Part shown: positions 24,530 through 36,302 of the stretch, piece after piece
How positions within the stretch are numbered: position 1 is the first letter of the stretch
How the letters are laid out: each line of letters starts with the position of its first letter
NCBI GenBank assembly: GCA_964019135.1
Contig: OZ025253.1
Location: 6,887,059-6,951,058, forward strand
Direction: 5' to 3'
Origin: Arenicola marina
Lineage: Eukaryota > Annelida > Polychaeta > Arenicolidae
DNA length: 64,000 bases
Notes under the pieces: generated by a model
The model's database searches: none
What the model was told of the DNA's origin: nothing
What the model saw: only the letters and a program-made list of their open reading frames with translations
Translations under genes and position numbers: made by a program

Positions 24530-24631
24530 TTTTACAGACTCAAAGAGATGTCAAACATATGCATCATGATTTTGAGATACTTTTATTCTTGATTTTAAAA
24601 TGTAAAAAACCTAAGATGGTGCTTGTAAGTA
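24530..24631 (-). repeat. Dispersed ~100-bp repeat, inverted partner of 21438-21538
   Basis: See 21438-21538. It starts exactly where the env-like reading ceases to look coding, so it marks an insertion or rearrangement boundary. Confidence 0.85.
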
Positions 24632-25080
24632 GGCTCCTTGAAGTGGTTTTAACATTATTTGAACTGCCGCCGTTGTTACTCTAACGTATCAACCGTTGTT
24701 GTACGACTGGGCTGCAAATACAACCTCTGCAGTATCCGTCAAACCGCTGTTGCGTGGCACGGCGATGCAGCTGGTTGGCCACGGCCATAGGAGTACCCGG
24801 GAACCGTCGTTACCCTTTCAAGTTTCGTGATGCATGTGAAGTACCCAGAAAACCGAGGTTTGGCAATTATAAAAACGTTTTATAACGCTCTGACTGTGCT
24901 AGGTAGACTATGCCTGTCGGTTTATAGCATACGTGACTTAGTTGACTTTGATTTATTTTGCTTAAACACAATTATGTCCCTTTAATATCACCGTTCTGTC
25001 CTGTTAATATAGCAATCTCGATGCAATTAAAGGACATGGAGAAGAAAAAACGAATCACTTACGGCGAGACGTGGGTGATT
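24632..25080. other. Non-coding DNA
   Basis: Nothing recognised. Confidence 0.35.
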
Positions 25081-25330
25081 CAGTGGCGGATCCAGCGGGG
25101 TGGGGGGGGCGCTACTGAGGCTTAAGCCCCCCCCCACCCCCTGTTCAAGCCACAGAAGCCCTGCCGCCCCACCGCCGATAGGTTTAGCCCCCGAGAATAA
25201 AGAAGCCTATCCCTGTCTGGGAGCAGCAACATGATGCTGAGGAAGGGCCAGTGTCCCACGCTTTCGCCGCCTACGCACTGTAATTGCGAAGTTCAATCCC
25301 CCCACTCCCTAAAGTCTACATCCACCCCTG
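25081..25330. mobile_element. MITE-like non-autonomous DNA transposon, ~250 bp
   Basis: The left end CAGTGGCGGATCCAGC and the reverse complement of the right end CAGGGGTGGATGTAGA share CAG-n-GG-n-GGAT-nn-AG, giving imperfect terminal inverted repeats followed by G/C runs. The flanking 8-mers gggtgatt and cggtgagg are similar but not identical, so the target-site duplication is uncertain. A sequence starting tAGTGGCGGATCCAG occurs again, inverted, ending at 27511, and ggcggatccagg occurs in the introns of the EGF array. Confidence 0.45.
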
Positions 25331-26005
25331 CGGTGAGGACACAGGCGAACTAGTGAGGAATATGCGTAATTTCTTTAGTGTCCGTTACTACTTGTGCGTT
25401 CCATAAATTATGGAACTTATAACGGTTAATTGTGCATTTTGTGGCCAAGTGTGACAAGTGACGCTTCTGGGTAGGGTCCAGTGATTTCTTCACAGTGTTG
25501 CTGAGCCGTTGTCTCGCATTTCAAAATGGCCGCTGTCAAACTAGTTGTGGACGAGTCCAAACCTACATTTGCATTTGTTTGTACCGCTTCTCCTCATGCT
25601 TCTTCTTTTTTTTGTATGTTTATTCCTGTTATATATCAAATACCTAGCCGAAGGCCTTGTCTTATTGGCATGGCATACAGAAACAGATTAAGTATCACAT
25701 TCGCCTAAAAACTTACCGCTCTGTAATCACTTGGTAACTGACGCTAAAATCACAAATGGTTCTTTCAGTTCTGTTCAACGTGTTAATCGCCAGATGGAAG
25801 AACAATGCATCATTATGATTTATGCAATAAAGAAATAGCAGTGAATATTGGCCGGCATGCCACCTTATGCTACCCACTCTGTTACTTCAATATATGAAGA
25901 TTTTTTTTTCAAAGTTAGATACCAGTGAATGTTCATCAATTACGACACTATTGTTTGATCGTAAAAGGCATATTGCATGGCGCCGGAGGCCTTTTGGATC
26001 AAATT
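25331..26005. other. Non-coding DNA
   Basis: Nothing recognised. Confidence 0.35.
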
Positions 26006-26006
26006 T

Positions 26007-26110
26007 GTCCACTCGGTTACTGTCCACTCGGTTACTGTCCATTCGGTTACTGTCCACTCGGTTACTGTCCACTCGGTTACTGTCCACTCGGTTATTGTCC
26101 ACTCTGTTGC
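26007..26110. repeat. 15-bp minisatellite (gtccactcggttact), about seven copies
   Basis: Near-perfect tandem copies. Because 15 is a multiple of 3 the array stays open in several frames on both strands, which explains the overlapping short ORFs here. Confidence 0.95.
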
Positions 26111-27832
26111 CGAATCGGAAAGAAACAGAGTGAACATCGATTGTAGTATCATGAACAAATAGATACCCCCTCCAGCGAATCAACCATCCCTCCTCCCCCA
26201 CCAACCACGGGGAGCACATCACGGCCTCGCATTTTGGACCTATGCTTTGTCTCTCCCGTCACCCACTGACTCTCCCGCTAACCCCTTCCCACCCACCAAT
26301 CTCTCCGTCTTCCCTTCCCGGGTCTCTACCTCGATCCAAGCCTGGCGAAAGACGCTTGTATGGCACGCGATAGCTGCATAAACCTCACATTTACAGATAT
26401 CTTCAAGCGTTTGCAGATATCTGCAGATCATCGGTAAATATCTCCAAATCATTTATTGTAATCTGCAAATAAATGTATTTTGTTATCAGGCTGTAATTTC
26501 AGCTTGATATAAGAATTTGGGGGCGGGGGGGGGGGGGGGGGTGAGGAGGTGTGGAAATAGAAGCCTGGGTGAACAGCGGTTACCGGCGCTAGCACAAATT
26601 ATGACAAACAGGGCTACCCCCATACCATAAAATGGCCTTACATAATAGAGACTGTAACGAATAATAAATAGGTAGCGCAAAGAGTAAAAAGCAATAAACA
26701 ATAATAAATGGCACAACAAACTATGAAATGGATCTTTCATGCGACTCAACCCACCCACTCGCTTTGCCTGACGCCTCTTTTGTTAACCACAGCCATTTTA
26801 AATAAACTCTTGATAATAACACGTTTATCTTCTTTAATCCCAGCCCCCCATGTGAATAACTTAAAAATAGCAAAAGTTCATTGCACCAAAAGGCTTCCGT
26901 ACGGCCCAAGCTAAATGCCTGCATCAGATTACCAAGTCATCCATCAGGCGTCGCGCTATTGACAAATCGCGAACCCCCAAGAATTTGGAACATTTAAAAG
27001 ACAAAAAAGACACCTACAACGCACTGATGCGACATCCCCTCGGTTTGGGGAAAGTGGGATGTGGAGGAGGCCGCCGTTGGTGGTTGGTGGGGGTTGAGTT
27101 GTAGGGCTGGCGGGTGGCGGGGGGGGGGGGGTGGTATGTGGGGCCAAGGGAGCAGTCACCTTAGGCTGGCTCGCAGCTATTATTCATCCCAAGTAACACT
27201 TCGGCTTTTAGGAGCGAGACTGCAAAATGGTGAATATCGGGGGCAATGTCAATCGCAATCATGGTGTCTGGAAGCTTCGGTCAGATCTCCTCTATGACCG
27301 GAAGACTTCAACACATAGAAGTCAGGTCATCAGCAACCACTTTCGGAATAGAACTGTGAGGATTACTTTTAAAGTAGCTAGTAGCGAGCCAAGCACTGTT
27401 AAGGTCGCATTTTTTAAGGATAAATTGAGTTTTGTATGTAAAATATTCTCACACCAGGTCTGCCCCCCCCCCACCCCCTCTTCTCTTTCCCAAATTTCTG
27501 GATCCGCCACTAGACTCACAAGTCTCAAAGTCCATCATCCGCCCTACGCAGAATAAACACAAGAAAAAGATCAACCCGATGTGCTGTTTCATGGTCCTGG
27601 GACACACATTGATAAATCACTTGGTTAAAGAGCACGACAACTGTCGAGAAATGGAAAAGGAATTTATTAAATTATAGCAAGCTACGTATGGGATGGGGAT
27701 CGACCGGCAGCTTTATCCAGTGCTACTCCACAGCGTCATCAGTCAGTGTTATCGATTAGTTTTCTTCCTGATTGCGCTATAGCATCACTAAGTAGAATGG
27801 TAATTACCAGCAGATCCTTTGCTCCATTAATA
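26111..27832. other. Non-coding DNA with poly-G/poly-C tracts
   Basis: G runs at about 26519-26541 and 27118-27132 and a C run at 27463-27476. The last is part of a repeat end like the one at 25081. No gene supported. Confidence 0.4.
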
Positions 27833-28020
27833 TAGACCAGTGGGTTAGACTGCTGGCAAGCTGAGAGCCTAACGATACGTGGATCTGTGGTTCGAGCCCT
27901 GATGTGGCCATGTCTGTGTGGCCGCAGGATAAAGATCCCATACGTTTCCTCGCAAAGAGTAGGCCGTTAATCAGTTGTTTCCTTCCTGCTCTCTTTGGTG
28001 CGATATGACCAGAATTGGTA
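27833..28020 (+). mobile_element. tRNA-derived SINE
   Basis: It has a box-A-like region (tgggttagactgctgg) and a clear box B (ggttcgagccc at 27889). It shares cctaacg...ggatc and gccctg(a/t)tgtggccatgtc with the copy at 28664, plus a tail with aagatcccat...cgcaaagagtag. It does not fold as a full tRNA, so it is a SINE and not a tRNA gene. Confidence 0.75.
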
Positions 28021-28663
28021 TTGAATATACAACCAATGAGCAAAAAGACATATCATAGCTCAAGTATCCCTACTTCCCCTCGCTTCTTAGAAATCCAGCA
28101 TATCTCCTTTCCTGTATTATGTTGGGCCTCTCCCCTTCTCTGCTCCATGCGCGGTCCATTAGACACACTCTCGTCCCCTCATCGCACGGTATCTGGTCAT
28201 CGGTCAACATACATCGGTCCACCCCTCACCCCCTCATACACTCCATTCCTATTAACCACATATCTTTACCCACCCTATGCATGGCCATCACATATCTTAC
28301 CCTTAGCAAGCCACCCCCCCCCCACCACCACCCGGCCTCCGACACCCGGGCTTCCTCTCCCCTTCACAGACGTTGATTACGCTCAACCCAGTGTCGACAT
28401 AGCTAAGAGCGTTCATTGCGCGCCGTCCGCGAGGCTGAAGCACGACCCACACATATTCATTACCGGATAACTCTGTAGGCCAGGCGTTCAGTGACTCAAT
28501 GGGACACGGAGCATCTCTATTTCGGTTTAAGACGCGTCTCATACGGATGTTGTTTGTTTTGCGGAGGAAAATGCGAATGTCACATAAAACCGACCAAACA
28601 TCGAATCACGTTACTGTAAAAGTATCGTTAACTTGTTTGATGTTTCGAATATTGAACGAGGCC
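28021..28663. other. Non-coding DNA
   Basis: A proline-rich open frame at 28015-28470 is compositional (C-rich). No gene supported. Confidence 0.4.
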
Positions 28664-28860
28664 GGCCCGATAGCTCAGTTGGCTGGAGCGCTCGCATTCA
28701 GTGCCCGTTTCACATGAGAGCCTAACGGCACCTAGATCGATGGTTTGAGCCCTGTTGTGGCCATGTCTGTGTTATCAAGATCCCATGTCCTCATTCGCAA
28801 AGACTAGAGGGTTTGGGTCCTTCCTTCTCACATTGACGCGTTCTGGTTGTTTGCCTTCAC
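28664..28860 (+). mobile_element. tRNA-derived SINE, second copy
   Basis: gatagctcagttggctgg (box A, 28669) and ggtttgagccc (box B, 28742) precede the same body as the SINE at 27833. The 5' part is closer to a tRNA here than in the first copy. Confidence 0.75.
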
Positions 28861-30914
28861 TCGCTTGACACACAAGATCGGCTAAGGCTGTCCCTGGTTG
28901 CACAACTAACCATTAAGGTTCTGTGCATATCAGAATTATAACCATCTGAGTAGATTGATGTAATACATGAGCGGTTAGAGAGTTGATAAACCAGAATGCG
29001 GTTGTCTCATAAGTGACTGTCATTGATAGGCGATCAAATGCGCGGGGATTTCCATGTCGTATGGCATAATAATCACCATGACTCGCATATCGACGCGCCG
29101 TATCTATGGTTACGGATCAATGTTCCTTATATGGACTGACCAGGTGAGGACAATATGGTGTTCCATTTGTCGCAGAAATGTAAACATCGATGATTTGCCC
29201 CAAAATTAAACACTTCCAACAGTTTCATCGAAGAGAAAACATACATTATGGAGAGATAAATGTCTTATCTTTAACTTTATTATGATTTTATAGTTAGCAA
29301 TGCCTGGACCAAATTAAACGAAAAGTACTTGCACTGTACAGCCCTAGTGGTGACAACGACGTTATATGAGACCTTCTGGGCGAATCAGAAAGTTTTCATC
29401 TTAGTCACGATTTGGGACGTGGAACCAGGCAAACTGCGCGGTGAGCGCTGCGAGAAAAGCGTGGGACTCTTCTCGATATGTATATAACTTAAATAATCAC
29501 CTGTTGACTATCTAGTTACGACATATTGGTGAAAGACGGTTTGAATTTGTATTTTTCCAAATTACTAACTGCGTTCAGTAAACTTCGGACACTACAGCCC
29601 CCTGAATACCAACACATCGATTTCGAGTTCAGTAATTCCGGTTAGATATATCTTCCACGACTGATTTCGTCATAGTTTTGTTAAAATCGAGAAATCAATC
29701 ATAAATGCTTTGTCAAATTATATATACCTTTATTTGAATAAATATTTGAATAGGAATAACATTTATAATTTCATTGTTTTTACTTAAATATTGTGCCATT
29801 AAATGAATCTTCAATCAGATCCTTTGTATTTGGCAAATATTTGATGTCAACTAATTTGTACCTACATTTGTTGTCTGAGATATATTACACGTATATATAA
29901 ATCTGAGCTTATGAGAAATAAATTGGTAAGGCATACGATTTATCTATGATTAGTTATTTTTTAATTTGTCAATTATTCGGTTGTTTGGGGATTACATTCA
30001 AGTGAACATACAAATAAACTATTAGAAAATATGTAAATATGAATTAGATAAGATTACAACTACGTAGTTGCAAAAGTCAACTTAATCTATGACGAAATGA
30101 AAGAGTTGTGCGCCAAGCTTACTGAGCGTGGCCAGTATCATGAAAAAACACGTTTAACACGTCATCTACTAAAATTTGACATTAGCAAGTTGACAGTTCT
30201 TGATAAAAAACGCACAAAAAATGAATTGCGACCCATCCCTTGCTCGCCGTGCCGGTCAGCGTAGCATGCCTGCTTCTACGTCCTAACCGTAATTAGTATG
30301 AACCCTCTGTGCGCGGTATCCATTGGTTCGCAAGGGGGCTGACATGCCCTATGTATACTGATATGGTGTACAGAACACGACTGGCTCACACATTGTATGG
30401 TGGCTAGCAAGCGCTAAGCATTTAATTTCGAATGTTTTACAGAATAACTAAAATAATTGACTAATACAATTGGAATAATGTTTTCACTAATCAGGCTCAC
30501 TAATCATTTAACTACAATACGTGGCTTATAATATGGTTTTGATCAAATAAATGACCGGCATAATTAACGTACTCAGAATTTAGTTGTGTGGTGGATATAT
30601 ACCAAACCAAACTTACATCAGGATACATTTATTTTGTTTTCCAAAACCACCTATTACAAACAGATACAATAAATCGAAGTTTGTCTATACTTTGTTATAT
30701 AAAAGCCATAGACAAAATATTGTGATATGAATTAATAATTGTTATCTAAATTGGTGCATGCATTCATACATGCATTACGCTAATTTCGTGGATATCGCAA
30801 TTTTATTATTTTTTATAATTATAGTCTGTTTCCCGTTTTTACCAGCCGCCATTGACAGCGAGCACATAAATATTATTCTAGAATATTTGTAAAACCGTCA
30901 TAATTAGCAATATA
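28861..30914. other. AT-rich intergenic DNA downstream of the EGF/ConA gene
   Basis: No gene seen. On the minus strand an AATAAA-like signal (plus-strand tttatt near 30801) lies about 110 bp past the stop of the gene ending at 30915. Confidence 0.4.
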
Positions 30915-31206
30915 TTAATTTGTCAGAGTAGTTAACGCGGGGTTCCTGAACCTAATGACGTTGCTGAAACCATTGGCAGCAAATATGCCCGTCTGACTTC
31001 GTGTTGGAAAATGAGCGTTCACTTCGCTCAATTTGACGTTATTAACGTACACTGACGCGCGGCCTTCAGAAGATTCGACCTTGACGGTGAACCAGGTTGA
31101 CCCTACTACCGGGGATGCCGTGCAACGCGCTTCCGTCGTGGCGTAGAATTTTCCAGACATGAAGTAGCCATGCTGCACACAACCATCTCTATTGGCCCAA
31201 TGCGGT
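30915..31206 (-). CDS. EGF/ConA-like gene, last coding exon
   Basis: Acceptor tgttcatcag precedes 31206. The split codon AG|A (Arg) joins exon 31578-31860 in frame. The reading PHWANRDGCVQHGYFMSGKF continues through VGSTWFTVKVESSEGRASVY and TGIFAANGFSNVIRFRN to a stop at 30915. Alternating beta-strand-like segments and the 'VYVNNVKL' and 'GIFAANG' turns resemble the second half of a concanavalin A-like/laminin-G-type beta-sandwich (LamG_3 or DUF1080-like). This would be the C-terminus of a secreted or extracellular protein. Confidence 0.6.
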
Positions 31207-31577
31207 CTGATGAACATAATACATGGCATGATTAGTGTCTTTTCATAACTAAACGCCAATCATGAGCATAAATGAATATTTTGAATGTCAAATATGGTTT
31301 CTACTCACATTATTGATTGATTTAGACTTGGAATTAAATTCCCGGAACTTTTGGAATATTAAGAATATAACACTATACGCCCAATATAATTGGCAAATAA
31401 GTACTTTTTATTTACATGTTACTTATTAGCTTATTTTGAAACATATACATCACAGCAGTAGGTTTGATTAGGTTACCATTTGGGGAGCAACACTACAATA
31501 AGAACCAGACATCAACAGGTCTTTTAAATTTCGAACCGTGCACATTCAGCGCAGCTGTTGAAGAAGTTTTTGCAAAC
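31207..31577 (-). other. Intron between the two ConA-like exons
   Basis: 371-bp AT-rich intron with ends GTTTGC...ATCAG on the minus strand. Confidence 0.6.
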
Positions 31578-31860
31578 CTGAAGTAGACGAAATCGAAGTT
31601 GTCACTGTCGATAACGTTGAAGATCACTCCAGGGTGTCCGGAATTGGGACCTTGCCAACCCGCCTGGTTGTAAAGGTCCACGGTGTAGACGTACTGATTC
31701 AGGTTGAGGTTGTCGTCTATGGACACGACACGACAGACCCCCGCAGATGGCCAACCCCCGGGTCGTTTGGCGTGCAGGGATGTATAGTCATTTTCAGTTT
31801 TCATGATGTCACACAGCTTAACTTCGATGTGATGGTTAATAAGTCTGCTGCAGGGCGGTT
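31578..31860 (-). CDS. EGF/ConA-like gene, first ConA-domain exon
   Basis: Acceptor tatgttactacag precedes 31860 and the donor CTTCAG|GTTTGC follows 31578. The exon enters in phase 1, matching the phase-1 donors of the EGF exons upstream: E-PPCSRLINHHIEVKLCDI, then GGWPSAGVCRVVSIDDN, YVYTVDLYNQAGWQGPN and GVIFNVIDSDNFDFVYFR. The last part looks like the 'conveying the binding face' strands of a ConA/laminin-G-like fold. Lengths of this exon (283) and the next (292) keep one frame across the splice. The exact domain family is uncertain. Confidence 0.6.
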
Positions 31861-32777
31861 CTGTAGTAACATAACGGAATAACATTGACTATAGCAGCAG
31901 CATGCACGGCCGGGATTTATCTGCACACATGGGCTAAACCGAGTCAGTGATAGCGGCGCCAGAATGTTCATGAACTTTATTTTGCCTTCAACCTGCGGCG
32001 TTATATATATATATATATATATACTAAGATGTCCATCCAGATGTGAGGTGTTTGTCGCTATAAGACCCTTACTGTGGGGTACTGGCCTGACTGTGAGGTA
32101 TCTATAATACCCCACAAAAATGAGTAGTGTAGTGCTGGATTACCATTTGATGCATTCCACCTCTCATTGCGTAACCCGGTTTCAGGTCGGAAATTTATAC
32201 ATATCATTAATCATCCATATGCAGCTGCTGCCATCTTGCGAATAACACTGCAACGAAAACTAATCGAATCGTCTAACGACGTCATTATAAAGCATCTCCT
32301 TGGCGACAGTTTTGTTGCTTGGCAACGTCGTTTGTTCGCGTCATTTTTAGCGAGTGTAGCATGAATTTCGTGCGCTTTCAAATGCATCAGACCAACAAAT
32401 GTTGAAAAGTCAGAAGAGAAGCATGCGATCAAGTTAAAGTAAGCCTTTTTATCCGTTTATTTCAGTTTGATTAATGCATGGTGCTAAGAAATCAATTAGG
32501 CATTGTTTAGTATTTTGTGCGAATGAGAGGCAAATCTCTTCAGCAGGTGGACAATTTGATGTGTTTGGATGATAGGCTAGGCTAACTGCTAAACTGGAAA
32601 TAGGCCTAAGGCTCAACTGAAATCTAAAGTAAAATAACTTAAATCTACATCTATCGACTTGTCAACTTCATTGTCTTCAACTCAAACGTAGGAATTTAAA
32701 GCACAACCGCGGATACTTTATCGTATATAGAGGCCTAATTCTGTATTGTATTCTGTAAATTTTTAATATCATATAAT
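31861..32777 (-). other. Intron sequence with a TA microsatellite
   Basis: Between the ConA exons and the EGF array. A (TA)n run lies at about 32002-32022. No exon recognised. Confidence 0.4.
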
Positions 32778-32861
32778 ATCCCTGTGGACAGCTACAGCTG
32801 ACGCCTCCGCCGCTCAGGCTGCACGTCCCTCCGTTCTCGCAAGGGTTGTCCACGCACAGAT
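32778..32861 (-). pseudogene. Truncated EGF exon at the array edge
   Basis: The first part, DLCVDNPCENGGTCSLSGGG through CSCPQGY, is intact. Homology then stops at 32778 and the final cysteine and splice donor are missing. The acceptor side is intact. It is probably a dead exon made by the duplication breakpoint and is likely skipped. Confidence 0.7.
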
Positions 32862-33894
32862 CTGTGGAAAGGACACACATTAAGCCCAGATAGAAGTGCA
32901 ACAGTCGCGGTCACCGTTACATCGCTTAACCTATATGTGGTGATGCACCAGTGAGTTATTACACCGTTTAAAGACAGCGCCCACGACGAATTAAAGTGAT
33001 CAGGCAAGATAACGTAAGCAAGGTATTAGGATAAGATAAGATGGACTGGGATAGGGTGTATTTCAGGGGCGGATCCAGGAGTGGTGTGGACTGGGATAGG
33101 GTGCATTTCAAGGGCGATTCCAGGAGTAGTGTGGTGTGGACTATGATAGGGTGTATTTCAAGGGGGATCCTGGAGTGGTTTGGACTAGGATAGGGTGTAT
33201 TTCAAAGGCTGATCCAGGAGTGGTGTGGACTGGGATAGGGTGTAGTTCAAGGGCAGATCCAGGAGAGGTTACCGTAACTTAATCAACTTTATCCCGCACA
33301 AGATACCATATAACGTAGGCATATATGTGTATATTTTCGCTCTTCAAGCCTACAATTAAAGGGTCATCAAAACTACGACTATTCATTCATGTGTGCCATG
33401 ATAGATATACATCACACACACACACTACAGGGATCCTTGTACATGTAATTAGTTGCCTTTTATAACGAAAGTTGTCCATACTTTTGGCTATTGTGACGTA
33501 CTTATGGTTCCAATGATTGTCTGGTTCTGTGTGCAAGATATTTCTCTCAACGTTATGTATACCTCATGGAAGCTTAAGTGGAGTGGTAATCTGAATGTAG
33601 AGCGCTGCTTTGTATATATGCGGTTGGTTCTTTGTTCTTCACATTTAAAGCTTTGGATTATTGAACCAGTTGTTGCAATTTGTACAATGATAAATCGAGT
33701 GCATCTACAAGGCACATGGCTTGGTATATAACTTCCCACAAAGGCACGTATCTCGTTTTTGTTAAAAGCATCTCTATTTTGCGAACTGTTGTCACACAAA
33801 AGACTTAATTAAGGTTGGCAAATGTTCTTAAAATGCTACAAGAATGGCATGCACCATATTTAGTGTGGCTTATGCAGGGCATTTGAGAATCTAC

Positions 33895-34008
33895 CTGTGA
33901 GGTCTTCGCACGTTGGTCCCTGGTATCCCTGTGGACAGCTACAGCTGACGCCTCCGCCGCTCACGCTGCACGTCCCTCCGTTCTCGCAGGGCTTGTCCAC
34001 GCACAGAT
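33895..34008 (-). CDS. EGF-like domain exon (array unit 2)
   Basis: Bounded by tttccacag on the acceptor side and CTCACAG|GTAGAT on the donor side, 114 bp, phase 1-1. Encodes DLCVDKPCENGGTCSVSGGG, VSCSCPQGYQGPTCEDLTG: a standard six-cysteine EGF (C-x4-C-x5-C-x8-C-x-C-x8-C). No calcium-binding D-x-D/N signature is seen at the start. EGF modules act as extracellular spacers or protein contacts. Confidence 0.82.
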
Positions 34009-35041
34009 CTGTGGAAAGGACACACATTAAGCCGAGATAGAAGTGCAAAAGTCGCGGTCACCGTTACATCGCTTAACCTATATGTGGTGATGCACCAGTG
34101 AGTTATTACATCCTTTAAAGACAACGCCCACGACGAATTAAAGTGATCAGGCAAGATAACGTAAGCAAGGTATTAAGATAAGATAAGATGGACTGGGATA
34201 GGGTGTATTTCAGGGGCGGATCCAGGAGTGGTGTGGACTGGGATAGCATGCATTTCAAGGGCGATTCCAGAAGTGGTGTGGTGTGGACTATGATAGGTTG
34301 TATTTCAAGGGGGATCCTGGAGTGGTTTGGACTAGGATAGGGTGTATTTCAAAGGTTGATCCAGGAGTGGTGTGGACTGGGATAGGGTGTAGTTCAAGGG
34401 CAGATCCAGGAGAGGTTACCGTAACTTAATCAACTTTATCCCACACAAGATACCATATAACGTAGGCATATATGTGTATATTTTCGCTCTTCAAGCCTAC
34501 AATTATAGGGTCATCAAAACTACGACTATTCATTCATGTGTGCCATGATAGATATACATCACACACACACACTACAGGGATCCTTGTACATGTAATTAGT
34601 TGCCTTTTATAACGAAAGTTGTCCATACTTTTGGCTATTGTGACGTACTTATGGTTCCAATGATTGTCTGGTTCTGTGTGCAAGATATTTCTCTCAACGT
34701 TATGTATACCTCATGGAAGATTAAGTGGAGTGGTAATCTAAATGTTGAGCGCTGCTTTGTATATATGCGGTTGGTTCTTTGTTCTTCACATTTAAAGTTT
34801 TGGATTATTGAACCAGTTGTTGCAATTTGTACAATGATAAATCAGGTGCATCTACAAGGCACATGGCTTGGTATATAACTTCCCACACAGGCACGTATCT
34901 CGTTTTTGTTAAAAGCATCTCTATTTTGCGTACTGTTGTCACACAAAAGACTTAATTAAGGTTGGCAAATGTTCTTAAAATGCTAAAAAAATGGCATGCA
35001 CCATATTTAGTGGGGCTTATGCAGGGCATTTGAGAATCTAC

Positions 35042-35155
35042 CTGTGAGGTCTTCGCACGTTGGTCCCTGGTATCCCTGTAGACAGCTACAGCTGACGCCT
35101 CCGCCGCTCACGCTGCACGTCCCTCCGTTCTCGCAGGGCTTGTCCACGCACAGAT
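35042..35155 (-). CDS. EGF-like domain exon (array unit 3)
   Basis: Same splice borders and length as the exon at 33895-34008. The only coding difference seen is Leu for Pro after the fifth cysteine (CSCLQGY). All six cysteines are kept. Confidence 0.82.
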
Positions 35156-36188
35156 CTGTGGAAAGGACACACATTAAGCCCAGATAGAAGTGCAAAAGTC
35201 GCGGTCACCGTTACATCGCTTAACCTATATGTGGTGATGCACCAGTGAGTTATTACATCCTTTAAAGACAACGCCCACGACGAATTAAAGTGATCAGGCA
35301 AGATAACGTAAGCAAGGTATTAAGATAAGATAAGATGGACTGGGATAGGGTGTATTTCAGGGGCGGATCCAGGAGTGGTGTGGACTGGGATAGGGTGCAT
35401 TTCAAGGGCGATTCCAGAAGTGGTGTGGTGTGGACTATGATAGGTTGTATTTCAAGGGGGATCCTGGAGTGGTTTGGACTAGGATAGGGTGTATTTCAAA
35501 GGCTGATCCAGGAGTGGTGTGGACTGGGATAGGGTGTAGTTCAAGGGCAGATCCAGGAGAGGTTACCGTAACTTAATCAACTTTATCCCACACAAGATAC
35601 CATATAACGTAGGCATATATGTGTATATTTTCGCTCTTCAAGCCTACAATTATAGGGTCATCAAAACTACGCCTATTCATTCATGTGTGCCATGATAGAT
35701 ATACATCACACACACACACTACAGGGATCCTTTTACATGTAATTAGTTGCCTTTTATAACGAAAGTTGTCCATACTTTTGGCTATTGTGACGTACTTATG
35801 GTTCCAATGATTGTCTGGTTCTGTGTGCAAGATATTTCTCTCAACGTTATGTATACCTCATGGAAGATTAAGTCGAGTGGTAATCTAAATGTAGAGCGCT
35901 GCTTTGTATATATGCGGTTGGTTCTTTGTTCTTCACATTTAAAGCTTTGGATTATTGAACCAGTTGTTGCAATTTGTACAATGATAAATCGAGTGCATCT
36001 ACAAGGCACATGGCTTGGTATATAACTTCCCACAAAGGCACGTATCTCGTTTTTGTTAAAAGCATCTCTATTTTGCGTACTGTTGTCACACAAAAGATTT
36101 AATTAAGGTTGGCAAATGTTCTTAAAATGCTACAAAAATGGCATGCACCATATTTAGTGGGGCTTATGCAGGGCATTTGAGAATCTAC

Positions 36189-36302
36189 CTGTGAGGTCTT
36201 CGCACGTTGGTCCCTGGTATCCCTGTGGACAGCTACAGCTGACGCCTCCGCCGCTCACGTGGCACCTCCCTCCGTTCTCGCAGGGCTTGTCCATGCACAG
36301 AT
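36189..36302 (-). CDS. EGF-like domain exon (array unit 4, most 5')
   Basis: Same borders. Changes V to M, T to R and S to H (DLCMDKPCENGGRCHVSGGG) make it the most diverged of the three complete exons. All six cysteines are kept. It is the most upstream exon of this gene that I can find in the window. The gene start must lie at higher coordinates or outside the window. Confidence 0.82.

Noticed and set aside
28015-28470. 151-codon Pro-rich ORF
   Set aside because: C-rich low-complexity reading overlapping the end of a SINE, with no recognisable domain.
27889-28752. tRNA genes at the box B motifs
   Set aside because: The bodies do not fold as a full cloverleaf and the two copies share a non-tRNA tail, so they are SINEs.
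33453-36093. Repeated ORFs of 92 and 103 codons in the EGF array
   Set aside because: They are intron sequence copied with each 1147-bp unit. They have no domain and carry no coding signal beyond the duplication.
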